Assembly (NCBI GenBank): GCA_009869945.1
Contig: WIXG01000057.1
Span: 228,156 to 292,155, forward strand
Length of the DNA stretch: 64,000 nucleotides
DNA from: Mesaphorura yosii
Taxonomy: Eukaryota; Arthropoda; Collembola; Poduromorpha; Tullbergiidae
Direction of reading: 5' to 3'
Part shown: positions 52,435 through 64,000 of the stretch, piece by piece
Position numbering within the stretch: the first letter of the stretch is position 1
How the letters are laid out: each line of letters opens with the position of its first letter
Notes under the pieces: generated by a model
What the model saw: only the letters and a program-made list of their open reading frames with translations
The model's database searches: none
What the model was told of the DNA's origin: nothing
Made by a program: the position numbers and the translations under genes

Positions 52435-52701
52435 TGGAGCATGAAATGACCACAGCGAGAAGCACCGCGCTTGCTGCCCCGCAGTTAATCACTTGTTGCT
52501 GTCGCAGGAGTAAAAAACTAGCAATGTAGTGCAGAGTGTGTGCTCGACTGGCGGCTTGGCGTCGCAAGTCACAAACGATGCCGAAAACAAGCTCACTTTA
52601 CTTGCGCAATAATCAAATACATGTTTTATTAAACGCACATTAATATTATTACGACAAAAGTGCCGAGGACTCGCCGTACTGAACCAAGGCTGAATTGAAA
52701 T

Positions 52702-53166
52702 TTAGGATCCACCGCCGCCGCCACTGATTGTTGCCTGTACACGCCTTCCGTACTCCACCTTATTGCTCTTGTACAAAAGAGCGGCTTCTCGATTCGCTGG
52801 CGACTCAGGATTCGGGTCACTCAATAAGGCTTGAATTGCAGTAAGGACATTCCCTACTTCGTACGCGGCTGACCACTTGTTTTCGAGAATGTCCAGGCAG
52901 ATGTTTCCATTTTTGTACACGTTTGGATGGAAGACTTCTTTGGGGTTCCGGAAAGTTACACGAGGAGGGATGAGCGGGTACTGTTCAGTGAATTGAAGGG
53001 TCAACGTAAAGACCCCGTTCTCGAACGGAGTGTTGTACGGGCCGAAGATGGTGGCTCTCCATCGAAAAATGCTTGTGTCGGATGGTTCCACGGAAATTCC
53101 TGCGGGTGGGTCGGCGCAGATCTTCTTTAGCTCAGTCTTGAGACGCTTTTGCGCCGGAGTTGACAT
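52702..53166 (-). CDS. RAD6-like ubiquitin-conjugating enzyme E2 (UBE2A/B-related)
   Basis: A 154-residue E2 in one coding exon. The start MSTPAQKRLKTELKKI matches the RAD6/UBE2A/UBE2B start. DPPAGISVEPSD, IFGPYNTPFENGVFTL and FTEQYPLIPPRVTF follow. The HPN motif is FHPNVYKNGNICLDIL with catalytic Cys90, and SDPNPESPANREAALLY is typical. The enzyme takes ubiquitin from E1 and passes it to lysines with an E3; RAD6 acts on histone H2B and PCNA. It is clearly more divergent than usual RAD6 (for example one extra residue in RNPKEVFHPN and the C-terminus ISGGGGGS), so it may be a second, derived paralogue. An acceptor (GCTATGCAG, exon from 53214) indicates a 5' UTR intron. Minus-strand AATAAA at 52625-52630. 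It shares a 620-bp divergent promoter region with Kish. Confidence 0.92.
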   Translation of the reverse strand: MSTPAQKRLKTELKKICADPPAGISVEPSDTSIFRWRATIFGPYNTPFENGVFTLTLQFTEQYPLIPPRVTFRNPKEVFHPNVYKNGNICLDILENKWSAAYEVGNVLTAIQALLSDPNPESPANREAALLYKSNKVEYGRRVQATISGGGGGS

Positions 53167-53784
53167 GATAGCACCGACAGCAATCGTCTGACTGCCTGCT
53201 GGCAAATCTGGAACCTGCATAGCACGATAATAATCCAATCAATAATTAAAGCACAAATACAGCAGACTTAAATACTTAATTGGCTGCTTTCAGGCTCTGT
53301 CACCGTCGTCTTACCTGCCACTTAAAATGAAGTGAAACCAGACGAATTATTCCAATTCTGAGTCAGCTCCTAGACTTTTCGTGCTTCTCTCGAATTGAAA
53401 AGGAAGTGAACCACAAATCAAATATCACTACGACGCATAAAGATCATCGAGTTGCTTTCAAAGAATGAACAAGACAATAAACACTGGATAATGAGTCAGC
53501 AGTCAGTAGCTTCATCAGCATAAATGAAGATAAAGATTACAGTTCAGTAATACAACCATGAGTAATTGCCAGCCAAACTGTGGATTGTATACGGCTTTGT
53601 TTCATTTTGTACTTCGGTTGAAGCGGCGCCGCATTTCGAGTTGGCAACTTTGTCGTGTTTGCGAAGTCATCAATTGCCGGATATTTAAAAGCTAGTTGAG
53701 TTATTTCTATTTAGTTTTTTTTCAGATGAGTTAAAGTTGGTAAATTATTATTTTGTTTGTGCGCCAATTACGTAATAATACATC
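53167..53784. other. Divergent promoter region between the E2 and Kish genes
   Basis: About 620 bp between two start codons on opposite strands. Contains the 5' UTR segment of the E2 (53167-53214) and its presumed intron. Likely a shared bidirectional promoter; no clear TATA box was seen. Confidence 0.5.
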
Positions 53785-54267
53785 ATGGTAAGTCGTTATA
53801 TTACACTGATTATTGAATCATAGGTAGTTTTTAAGCTTTGGTGTAATTATTTTATCTACTCATATACTGCGATTAATTAATACAAGTTTTGTCCTCTGAT
53901 TTTACTTCCAGTCAGCATTATTCAACTTTCAGAGCCTGTTAACTGTCATCGCCCTGCTAATCTGTACCTGCACATTTGTGCACTCAATTCTTCCACAAGT
54001 GCTCGATCGCAATAAAACTGGGTGAGTCCAATCACTCTGTCAGGAAAATCCCCTATCACGTCCACGCCATTAATTGGCACGTCGTTTAGATTGTTTTCAT
54101 TAACGTCATTAACGAGTTTCCTTCAGAATAAGGTTGATACTGTGTTCCTTTACTTTTACAGAGTGCTTGGAACATTTTGGAAATTCGCAAGAATCGGTGA
54201 GCGGTTGAGTCCCTACGTGGCGGCATTTTGTGTCGCGCTGGCTTTCTCTCTGCTGTTCATCAATTAG
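53785..54267 (+). CDS. TMEM167A: Kish-A (TMEM167A), small secretory-pathway membrane protein
   Basis: Three coding exons, 53785-53787 (the ATG alone), 53912-54021 and 54162-54267, give exactly 72 residues, the Kish-A length. The sequence [19 protein letters not shown], then LDRNKTG, then [15 protein letters not shown] follows vertebrate and fly Kish closely. Two membrane segments are visible: about 8-28 and about 52-71. The protein sits in the Golgi/early secretory pathway and is needed for constitutive secretion. The first coding exon carries only the start codon, followed at once by GTAAGT. Phases agree (0, then 2). The frame is intact, so this is a functional gene. Confidence 0.96.
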
Positions 54268-56047
54268 GAGATGGTTTGCCGATCCACATCACTTGGATTC
54301 CATGTTTTTTGGATGGGACAGCGTCCAGCGTGCAGAATTTATAATTTTTGCATTTCCCATGTGTTTTGTACAAATTCATGTATAAATAATGCCTGTGCTT
54401 TGCTATACGAGGAAATTCTATTCCTTAATTAAAGAAAAGCTTTATATTTAACTTAATAATGGGCTCATTTATTCAAGTCACGGGCACGGGACAACGAGAA
54501 ATGCAGGTCAAGAATCATTTCTAATTTCAAGGGTGATGTTCAGACTTCTTCGTTAACTTGCCCGAAGACAGAAGCTTACAAAATCAGTTAACCAGGACAA
54601 TGTCGGCCAGAATGTCCCAAAATTGAATTTGCACAGATAAGAAATTCCAAACGACTGTCCTTGAGTGCTTGTTAATTATAATTGAAGAAACCTGACAAGC
54701 ACCTAAAACGAGTACAACTGTATAAGGTCACAAACCTTTAACCACAAATGCAGTGCAGGCAGTTCTCTGTCAGTAACTCTGTACAATAGAATAAGTCGAT
54801 CAGTTGCATTTCATGTTTCATGTCATATATACTGTCAATTAGAGCAAACAGCAAACCAACCGAACAAGGCCCCTCAAACATGTAACATATTTTGCTGTGA
54901 CGCTGACGTAAAGGTTACTTGCGAAAATAGAATCTGTATTTTAAAATGAAAACCACAACCACAGCATAAAAATGTAATTTCGCATTTTAGCTTTTTAGCA
55001 TTTTGCTGATTTTGCAGTATTGCAGTGGACAGAATGCCATTTTATTTACCAGTTAAAGATTTACAGCTTGTGTCATAAACCGGCCAGGCCACCACGAGCC
55101 AAGAGGCTACGATACTCAATATTCGGTCGTGTGCTGCGACGTGAGCCGTCATCAGCAAAATACAATAGCAAATAACTCGTTACTCTTGGTATTTATTGCC
55201 CCATTACATTGAGATAGGGTCCAAACTTCCAAAAACTCATTTCCCCGTGTCCGCGTCGCGTGTCCGTGGAAAGCCAGCAATACTAGACTCGATTAACGAT
55301 TATTACACTCCATCTCTATGCCTACCTGCATGCGAATAGCGAATGTAGACTTCACGAGTCGTGCGTGGGACGCGGATTCGCGGACGCTGCATGCAATGGA
55401 ATTATTGACCGTACCCATCAGGTCTGAAGTCTGCAGTGTAAGCATATACAACTTTCTACTTTCACCACCAACGGCAAATCTACTCAGGAAGTCACAAACT
55501 GAAAACTGAACGTAGCGGCCCAGCAGCACTCACTCCATTCCACGCAATGGCAGTCACAGGCATTCCTTAGAAACCACGTCAAGACGCTTTCACAACATAG
55601 AACAAGACCTGACTAGACTAGAATAAGAGCTGGAGCAAGAGCCTGGATTGCGCGTACGCTACGTTAGATTTCAGCCGTTTAGTACGATCTCATCTGCTGC
55701 TGGAGGAAGAACGTTCACGTTCTTGTTCAGGTCAGCGTCTGCTGTTCCGTCGCCACTGTTGCATTGTATTTGTGCATGGCGCGTGGTTCGCCGTGAATCG
55801 TGAAGTACGGTAACAGTTGAAAGCACGACATAGCGCAGCCACAGTCACAGTGAAAGTTAGTTCGATAAAATAGTTGCAAAAGTTGGTTCATGTAGCCTCA
55901 GAGAAAGAATAGAAACTTTCTGAATTTGTGATTACGAAGGCATTTGCGTTTCATTCAAGAACGCTTTGGCTTTGATAGCCTTAGTTTGATGGACTGCAGT
56001 CAGTTGAGATTTTGAGATTCGCGCGACCCGAGTGAGACGTCGCCAGA
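54268..56047. other. Intergenic upstream of the NCKX gene
   Basis: About 1.8 kb. Contains the Kish 3' UTR and, further right, the presumed promoter and 5' UTR of the exchanger gene. No further coding or RNA gene was recognised. Confidence 0.5.
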
Positions 56048-58139
56048 ATGGAAGCGCTCCGCAAATTCCGTCGCCTGCGAATGGTGTATCGGACCAAATG
56101 GCGAAACTGTCTCCTGTTTGGTGTAGTGCCCATGTTGCTGGTGCTAAATTCCTCCGGGTTCGGTCAGTCGGACCACGGCCTCGGCCTGCGGGCTGGATTC
56201 CACAAAGACTTCAGTGTATACACGAGCACCGCAGCTCCGCCAGACACCGCAGACTACCACTACGACTATTCCAACTACGTCTCCTCCCACCCAAAGCACA
56301 TTTACGCCAGACAAACCAAGTCGGGCAGCTCCAGCGAGGAGGACTACGGTACTCAGTCGCTGCACGAAGCCGGGGCCCAAAACACCATCGCCAAAAACAA
56401 ATCGGGTGAGTTTCTCAGCCGCGTTAGCTGCAGTTGTCCCATTCAGTTCAAGTCATTTATATTACCAATTCGTGTTTCTCTTTGACTTCCAGGTCAACTT
56501 TTCCCTCCCGACCTCTTCACCATCGAGCAGAGGAAGCAGGGCTTTGTGATCTTTTACATTATCGGTGTGATTTATATGTTTGTGGCGCTCGCAATCGTGT
56601 GTGATGAGTTTTTTGTACCTTCCCTCGACGTCATCATCGAGAAACTCCAGATTGAGGTAAGCTAAGCGACGACAAAGCGGAAATGAGGCCGTCTGCTCTG
56701 CTAGTTAGCGGTACAGCGTCCGTGTGCGCTCGAAAGAAAAATTCAATTGAATCAAGCCAATTTACGGCCACGGTCGCGCTTTGGGAATCGAGTGACTAAA
56801 AATAGTCTCTTTGATCTCATCGCGCGTCATTGCCACTTCCACCGCTGCGCTGCTGCACTCACTCCTCGCGCGCCACGCGGCGACGTGTTAAACGCCTTTA
56901 CGCGTGGCTGTTGATTGCACAAAGCCCAAACCCACATCCATACTTTTAATTAAACAAGTTCCGCTCCGTTCTTCCTGGAAACGCGACTGCATCCTAACCA
57001 ACTAAAACCTTGAGCCTTGGCGAGGCGAAATCAAAAAAGACAATTAACCTTTGACCAACTTTTTTTTCTTTGTGCGCTTTGCATGTTTGCAGGACGATGT
57101 GGCCGGCGCCACGTTCATGGCTGCTGGTGGATCGGCTCCCGAGCTGTTCACCAGCGTGATTGGAGTGTTCATCTCGGGAGACAACGTGGGAATCGGAACA
57201 ATCGTCGGTAAGTTTTCTTTTCCTGCGTTCATTGTTCATTCATTCCCATAAAGCCGTAAAATGGTAAAATAGATGCAAATGACGTCGGATCCGGTCTGGT
57301 CTGCTATTTCTGTGACTCAAATCTAATTTCATACATTAACCACGTCTGACCGACTTCCTTTTTATAACTGACTGTGATTTACACATTTACAGCAACAGCG
57401 AATGAAATGCCAATGCCAGATTATGTTTTTCTTTTCCTTTTATGAATTCATTGCTTCGGCTAGCGGTCTGCCAAACGGTGAATGCGGCTGAAGGCGAGCC
57501 GAGCCGCAGTGTAGATGACAGGCAATAAATGTAAAGTCATTAATTATCCACGGGCTTAATAGAATCATGATAAATGAAATGACAATCTGAAAATCTGAAA
57601 ATGACGACTGAACGAAATTCTTGCGCCTTGTAATAATCTTGCTTCATAATTCGGTTCGGCTTGCTAGGCACTGAAATTGGAATTCGACAAATTCCTGCGA
57701 GCTGCGAAGAAAGCAAGCAGACACGAAATTCGCGAATCACGAATAACGAATCGCGATTAGAATATAGATTTTTGGTTGCACGTGCAAAAGATTAACTTCG
57801 TGTGTAATGTGTAAACTTGTTTATTTGCTTGTAGGTTCCGCAGTCTTCAACATTCTGTTTGTGATTGGAATGTGTGCGCTCTTCTCCAACACGGTCTTGC
57901 ACCTGACGTGGTGGCCGCTGTTTCGGGACTGCACCTTTTACTCGGTCGCCCTCCTCGTCCTCATGTACTTTTTCCGAGACAACAAAATCTACTGGTATGA
58001 AGCGATGGTTCTGCTCTGCATCTACGCAGCGTACGTCACCTTCATGAAGTACAATCAGCTCATTGAGAAGGTCATCAAAAAGGTCGTCTACAAGAATAAA
58101 GTCACCCGCGTCTCGTCAACGGACCACCTCATGGTCTCG
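56048..58139 (+). CDS. K+-dependent Na+/Ca2+ exchanger (NCKX, SLC24 family), 5' part
   Basis: Four coding exons, 56048-56405, 56493-56656, 57093-57207 and 57835-58139, give the first 314 residues; the gene continues past the window. The N-terminal region has a hydrophobic signal-like segment ([12 protein letters not shown]) and a Ser/Tyr-rich luminal stretch. Then come [19 protein letters not shown] and the first membrane helices. The alpha-1 repeat is present with the ion-binding GSAPELFTS (Glu191), [13 protein letters not shown] before it and [13 protein letters not shown] after it. Further helices ([25 protein letters not shown]) end in a basic loop start ([17 protein letters not shown]). 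NCKX proteins exchange four Na+ for one Ca2+ and one K+ at the plasma membrane. The alpha-2 repeat must lie beyond the right end. Splice phases agree throughout, with donor GTAAGT at 58140. Confidence 0.93.
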
Positions 58140-61100
58140 GTAAGTCACAGCGAGTTATTTGACAATTACAGGAGGGACCACTTTTGATGTGATTTTTCGG
58201 TCGTGCTCGCGATTCGCGAGTGTCTCGAGGAAAGCGCTAAAAGAAACTTTTCAGATTACAGATGATATAATTGCCTCATAAAAAGCTATAGCGGTCATAA
58301 ACGACGTTCTAAAACCTCCTCTTCTCGCTAATTTGAGCCTTTTTACGTCAAAAGATGAAAAGTGGAAGATGCGACATGGCGAAACGCGAAATCTCGACTT
58401 TTTATCTCTCGTCCACGAGACGCTGTCATTTGACTGTAAACAGGAGCTTTGATGCTGCTCCGACTGTGGTAAAATGAGCGCTGTTACAAATAAAATTCAT
58501 TTTAGAATCCTTCCGTTGTCATTTTGCCATTTCCCTTCGCAATTCTCAAAGGGCTACAAAATAATTCTTGGGCGCCTTCATTTTTTGCAGGAGTTTCCTG
58601 TCACAATAAGCAATTCACCGAATGCAGGGGCGAATTTTTAATTTGCAGGGCGGTTCTGTGCCACATTTCCCTCTGCGATCCTCCGAACGAATAAATTATG
58701 CATCAAATTGCGAAATTGCGCCTCCTTGCACTTAGCATTCGTCTTTCTTCTTTCATCATGCAATAAATTATTTACGTTCCATGTCTTTTGTTGTGTGCCG
58801 TATCGTCATTTCACGTCATTGTCGTGGTTTCGTCTTCGTCTTTGTATCGTCTTCTCGTTGAGGAAGAGGAATAAGAAACAATTCGGCTATGCGATGGAGA
58901 AAGCAGCAGCAGCAATTCTTTAAGCTGTTCTGCTAATGTGGCTGTGTCGCTTTTGTGAGTACGAAGAAAAGAAAGATGCTGAGCCCTGGACGAGTCTCGG
59001 CTCGAGTCTTGAGGCTTTTATCACTGTAAATTTAGAATTAAGTTTGACAACTAAAACCCAAGCGAAAGGAAAGCCAGCTCGAGTGTGCTGTAGCTGTTTC
59101 GCGTAGCAGCGTAGCGTAACGAAAATCGTTCAAAATTCATTAAACTTCTACTGCAAACTGCAAATGAACTCTGACCTTTCACTATCCCTTCTTCCTGCTC
59201 CTTTTGTTTCACTCAATCGCTATTCTCTATTATTCGCTTCCATATTTTATTGTGCCTGGGCTGCAAATTTGTATGTCTGAGAATAGAGAATTTGCAATCA
59301 TATTCATACTTCTTCCTTGATTCACTAGACAAATGGAAATTTCAAATCCAATGCAGTGGAACTGATTCACTTACTCGTAATAGTTTGCCCCATGCCCCTG
59401 TGTTTTTACTGCACAAGAAAGAGCACGAATCAACTCCGGCCAAGTGCCTGGGCCAAGTTCAGTTCAGCTGAGCTATCGAATTACCCTCAAATCTTGTTAA
59501 ATCAATTCACTATCGGTTTTCCCATCGTCCATGCGCTGGCGTCTGCTGCAGACAACGGACGACGGCTTCGTTCATTTCTACGCAGGACGCGTGTTAGTGT
59601 TAAGTCGATCGTCCTATCGTCGATCTCATGCAAATTGCGATGCAAATCGCAAAAAGCAAATCTGTTATGTAGATCGTTTCGTATTCGTATCGAGACCATT
59701 TCATCCATGAATTATGCAATAAAATGCGAGCACTGAATCTCTGACTGTAGCATGTGTCTGGCCAAGTATCTGCCAAATTGATAAATTTTATGTGGGTGCA
59801 GTGCAGTGCAAATGCGGAGAACAACAGTCCCGAGAATGTGAAAATGATTGCACGTCTGGGACGATGAAACGATGAAAGCGAGGCGATGATGAGATGAGGT
59901 AAAGACGTAAAGAGCTATGCCATGCCAAGAAGGACTGCCTAGGCATCTTGTAGCATTTTCTTTTGTTGTTGCTCTCAAGAGCCCATTTGGGAAAGATTAA
60001 ATTCTTTTTACACGAACAATGAGTTCATTTTCCGTAGCGCAAAGCGCTCACAAAAGCCCAATCAAGTGCACTTTGCGTACACGAGGAAAAGAAACCTAAC
60101 TCCATTGTTGTGCCGGCTCCTTGCCAAAGCCAACTTTACGTTGAATTGAACGCTATGCATTCATTTTAAGTTACAATCGAAGTGAAAACGAAAGCTGATC
60201 TAATTTTGGAGGTCTTTTTAGTAGTGAAATGTCTGTCTAACCTGGCTTGGCTTATGGTTGAGCTCAAGTTCGTTAAGTTCTGCGTGAGTAAATGAATTAC
60301 ATAATCATTTTAGACTACAGCTACCGCGGTGCGGTTGGCTAGCTTGGCTTGGCTTGGTTTGGAATTTTGGCTAACAAACCATCAGTCAGTCGTCGGTTGG
60401 TTGTGCCGATGTCTTGATTTCGTATGCAGCGCGTGAAACAATTACAAGAGCCAGCCATTAATCTCTCCCACTCATGTACTACATCAGTTTCCTGCTTTCT
60501 ATTACTACACGACTTGAGCGCTTGGAGTCTTGGTTTCTGTGTTGAGTTGAGCTGGAGAGTGTGAGAGAATTCCGGCCCTGAATTCTGAGTCGCCTGGCTT
60601 GGCGTGGGTTTGAGCCGAGCTTGGAAGTAGCAGCGTATTCATCGTATTGAGGTCAACATGTGAGCCTGCCTCGTGGAAGGGGTTTGCTTTCACCATGCGC
60701 GTGCCAGCGCCAACGCCAGTGCCATGTTATCTTGCCGTATGCGAGCGAACACGCTTTCTCGATTGCATTGTAAATGGAATCTCGCCGTCGTCTTCGTTGC
60801 TGTGTCGTCCCATTCACGACACGACACAACTCAAGCAGGCCGCATCGATTTCGATATTTGATTTATCGTGCCAGGGCCAAGCGGGCCAACTCCAAAGACA
60901 AACGAAAACGAGCTCCACAATTGAATGGAATGGAAAGAGATGAATTGTTTCTCCAATGCTCTGTGACACGACAACGACTAACGAAACGACCACACGAGGA
61001 TGTGAAGAACGAAGAGGAGACGAAGTTGGAAGTCTCCCCCTTCATCTCCCTTTTCCAATTTGCCTGTCTTTGCCTCTGCCTTTGGCTGTAGGACACGTAT

Positions 61101-64000
61101 TGGACACGAAAGGAATCGAATCGAATGAAAGGTCATCTTGCTTGCAGCAATAATGCATTAGGGTCGGGAACCACTTTGGGGAATTAGCGCACGTACTCTT
61201 ACAAGGAACTTGATAGGATTATACAGCACAGGAGCACGAGTAAAAGTGGTAACGAGATCCGATGAGAAGATGCGCTGAGCTGCGCTGGACCACTGCTCTT
61301 GCTGTTACGTTTCTCGTTCTTCTGAAATGAATTCACGTTTGAGTCCTGTCGTGTCTCCGCATGTCTGTGCTTGTGCTCCGGAAAAATGTTGTTGATTGCT
61401 AAGAGACTGAGAATCGGAATCGGAGACGAAGAAAATTGCTTGTACTTGCACCAAAGTTTCTCGTCTTGGATGATGGATCACGTTTTATTGCATCTCTGCT
61501 TTACTTTCACCGCGGTGGACTGATGAAGGTGATTTCTCACAGACAGTCACATCGTACAAGCATCGCGTATTAGCATTCGCGTGTTTCCCAGCAGCGGGAG
61601 ATGACACATGAGATGAATACTGATCTTCTGCCTCCGTTCAAGTCTCCTTGCATCCGTGCGCCCGTGCATGTGCTTTTTCATTGAGTTTTCAGTTCCACGA
61701 AACAAAACGGATTTCCTAGAAAATTCTTCGGATTTCTTCATCGTGGACACGAAATGAAGCCACGCGGCACGCGCATTTGTGTCAGAGACCAGGCAATGAA
61801 CGGCTTGGAAAGAGCATCCACAGCCACGGCCACGGTGTGTAAACGAATTCATGCAAAGCCATGTAAAGATGTAAAGTGTCTGTCCGTCCTTCACTTTCAC
61901 TTCGCTGTTCATCATCATCCATTGAATTGCATTGCACGAGACACTGTTAGTCTGCAACGCGGCGAGCAGCACGCGGTGAAGCGAAGCGATTTGGCTGAGT
62001 GGCTTTGGCTGTCTTTCTCCTTGGATTACAGTTAATGGCACCCGGAGGAATTCGCATTCACAGTACAGACAATATTGTGCCGGGCTTATCTCAAGTCGAC
62101 TCGAGTCCCTGTGTTGGTTTGCTTGTCTTTGCATCATTCACTTTATGGCCGTCTTCACAATTTACGACTTGCGACTTGTCATCTGAGCCATGCTGACATT
62201 TTATTATCCCGAGGGAAGGCGCACTCCACGCTGAACGCTGCTCTTGAAATCTTGGACTTGGCCGTTTTACTTTACTAAGCATTGTAAATTTCGCAACTCG
62301 CCGACTCGCCATTCGCGAGTCTTTTCCACTGAATTCCTTTCATTTCGAGTCGAAACTTGGACAGCGCCCATAAAATTAATTGGACCAGTCCGTCTTTTGT
62401 ATATTAAACGCTTATTAACGTCAAAATTTCGATTTGATGGCTTGAATCAATAAAATTTGCATCGCATTGAATTTATGATGCGTGTCCTTATCGTATTTCA
62501 TCTCCTCCTACAGACAATGCCGCTGCTGTTATGCTCGGTCGGTCGATTTCGACTTTGACCAATAAATCGATGTCTTTACGTTTTCGTGCGTTCTCGTACT
62601 GTTGTGGTGTACTAATGAAGTGGGTTCTGGCACAGAGTCGTGGAAAACAATGGCTTGCCATGGCCCAGTCCGGCAAGGCAGCACACAGACTCGAACGTGC
62701 TTCTCGTGACGTAAATGAATTAATGGCAATGGCAATGACAGCAGTTGCAGTTAGCATTTGAACAGTAAAAGCAAAAGCGGTTGACTTGACGAGAACCTAT
62801 ACTTATGCTATGCTTTCTCCTTTGCTTTTGCTTGAAGCGTGCTTTTACTCAATTCTCAACTTGATTACTGATACATTTCATTATGTACAATGCGAAGCAG
62901 GCACGGTGCGGAAACTTTGGTATATCATTTCCTAACTCCCAAGCAATTTCGGTTCCAAGAAAGAAAAGTGCTGGTTTTCAGCTTTTCGTTTTTCGGCAGT
63001 CGTAAGGTTGCTCAATTCAGTCAGTCATGTCAGTCTTCAGCTTCTGCTAGCTAGCACTGCTATGCCCTGTTCTTGACATTGGCAGCTCCACCAGAAATCA
63101 ATCACATTGAAGCCCTAGTCAAAAATCATATCGTGAATGACCCCAAGCATGTTATTAGCCCATTTTTGCACCCGTTTTAGCGAATAGCGATATTTACGTA
63201 GAAAGTCGCCAGCGTACCGTATATTAATTTTCCAGCTCCAACCGGGCATTGCGGGCGTGTATTGAATGAAGCATGAGGCTTGGCTCGAAATTGTTCACAC
63301 TTGCTACACGGCACGGACACAAAGGCATAATGCGCGCTGATGCCAGCAAGCGATGTACCGGAACCGAGACCACAAAATTATTATTCAAATATTTGTTTAG
63401 GAATTCATGTCGTAATCGTAGTTGTAGTAATGTTTCGTTCTTGCTGAACGAAGGGCTTCTCACTTGTAATAGCGACCACCTCGTTCCTCGTGAAATGAGT
63501 CACGGCCATGAGCCATGATCATGGGCCCATTTCAGCCTAGCTCAGTTCATGCTGATGATTTTGCAATGCACGCGCGCACCGACGAGGCCGCCAAGCTCGG
63601 GCTTACAAGACGAGATCATGGAATGGAATGGATGATTGGCATTATGCAAAATGCAAACGCAAAAATGTTAAACGCGAATCGCGCATCGCGAGAGACCTTC
63701 AACTCTTTCTGAATTTTTTCGGCTTCATTCTCAGTGGCTTGGCCTGAGGAAAACGAAAGCATGAACAAATCCATACGAAAAAACCCCTAATTGAAAGGAG
63801 CCATAAGAATATATCCATAATACGATTATATCCATAAACGAGTATACCCATACTACGAATATATCCATAAACGAGTATACCCATACTACGAATATATCCA
63901 TAAACGGGTATATCATAATACTAACATATCAATAATACGCAAAGAGTCAAGCATGCAAAAGACCTAGAGGTAGGATTTGATAAGGCAAAATGACGAACAG
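58140..64000 (+). other. Long intron (or unresolved region) of the NCKX gene
   Basis: From the GTAAGT donor at 58140 to the window end I find no exon encoding the cytosolic loop or the alpha-2 repeat, so this is taken as a first long intron of at least 5.8 kb. Small loop exons could be hidden. Open frames here are short and without family features. A 33-bp tandem repeat lies near the right end. Confidence 0.55.
63804..63939. repeat. 33-bp minisatellite
   Basis: Two adjacent perfect 33-bp units occupy 63841-63873 and 63874-63906 (each starts AGTATACCCATACTACG and ends ATATATCCATAAACG). Degenerate partial units flank them from about 63804 and to about 63939. The unit length is a multiple of three, so long open frames appear on the minus strand (GILVYGY repeats), but these are artefacts of the repeat. 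AT-rich. Confidence 0.85.

Noticed and set aside
63699..63916. Overlapping minus-strand frames with repeated GILVYGY
   Set aside because: Produced entirely by the 33-bp tandem repeat.

Overview
This is a nuclear window from a eukaryote, most likely an arthropod. Genes are split by short introns (about 60-90 nt up to several kb) with canonical GT-AG ends, coding islands sit in AT-richer non-coding DNA, and AATAAA signals follow many stops. The gene set is animal: actin, annexin, Aurora kinase, a WASP-interacting protein, an anoctamin, an NCKX exchanger, Kish/TMEM167 and CFAP52. Together with ML-domain (NPC2-like) proteins, a WS/DGAT acyltransferase and tandem acid lipases, it suggests a pancrustacean. 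A springtail is my first guess and an ostracod or other crustacean is possible, but this is inference only. All exon boundaries below were read by eye from splice signals, frame and family similarity.

Left part (1-18.4 kb): the 3' end of GAPDH (+) converges on a long SH2-domain protein gene (-). Two ML-domain genes in tandem (-) follow; the second carries a frameshift and lacks one intron of the first. Next are an anoctamin whose 3.1 kb coding region is a single exon (-) and a two-exon WS/DGAT-type acyltransferase (-).

Middle (18.4-42 kb): a 2.7 kb regulatory stretch with two perfect CArG boxes leads into an eight-coding-exon actin gene (+). Then come CFAP52 (+), an annexin (+) and an atypical Rab-like GTPase (+). 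Two tandem acid lipases (+) are separated by a nuclease-fold gene (-) and LRR-like coding fragments (+). Exon 3 of the two lipases is almost identical while their neighbouring exons have diverged, which points to gene conversion.

Right part (42-64 kb): a WIP/verprolin gene (-) and an Aurora-type kinase (+) diverge from a 3.9 kb spacer. After them come an N-terminal Xaa-Pro-Lys methyltransferase (-), a truncated and frameshifted histidine acid phosphatase relic (-), a divergent RAD6-like E2 (-), Kish/TMEM167A (+) and the first four coding exons of an NCKX sodium/calcium-potassium exchanger (+). The NCKX gene runs off the right end through a long intron holding a 33-bp tandem repeat.

There is no shared pathway or operon: these are mostly independent housekeeping and cell-biology genes. 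No CRISPR array, rRNA, tRNA or transposon was recognised. The most unusual items are the conversion tract in the lipases, the nuclease-fold gene with a glycine-rich hydrophobic N-terminus, the Rab-like protein lacking its catalytic glutamine and lipidation cysteines, and the two genes with broken reading frames.
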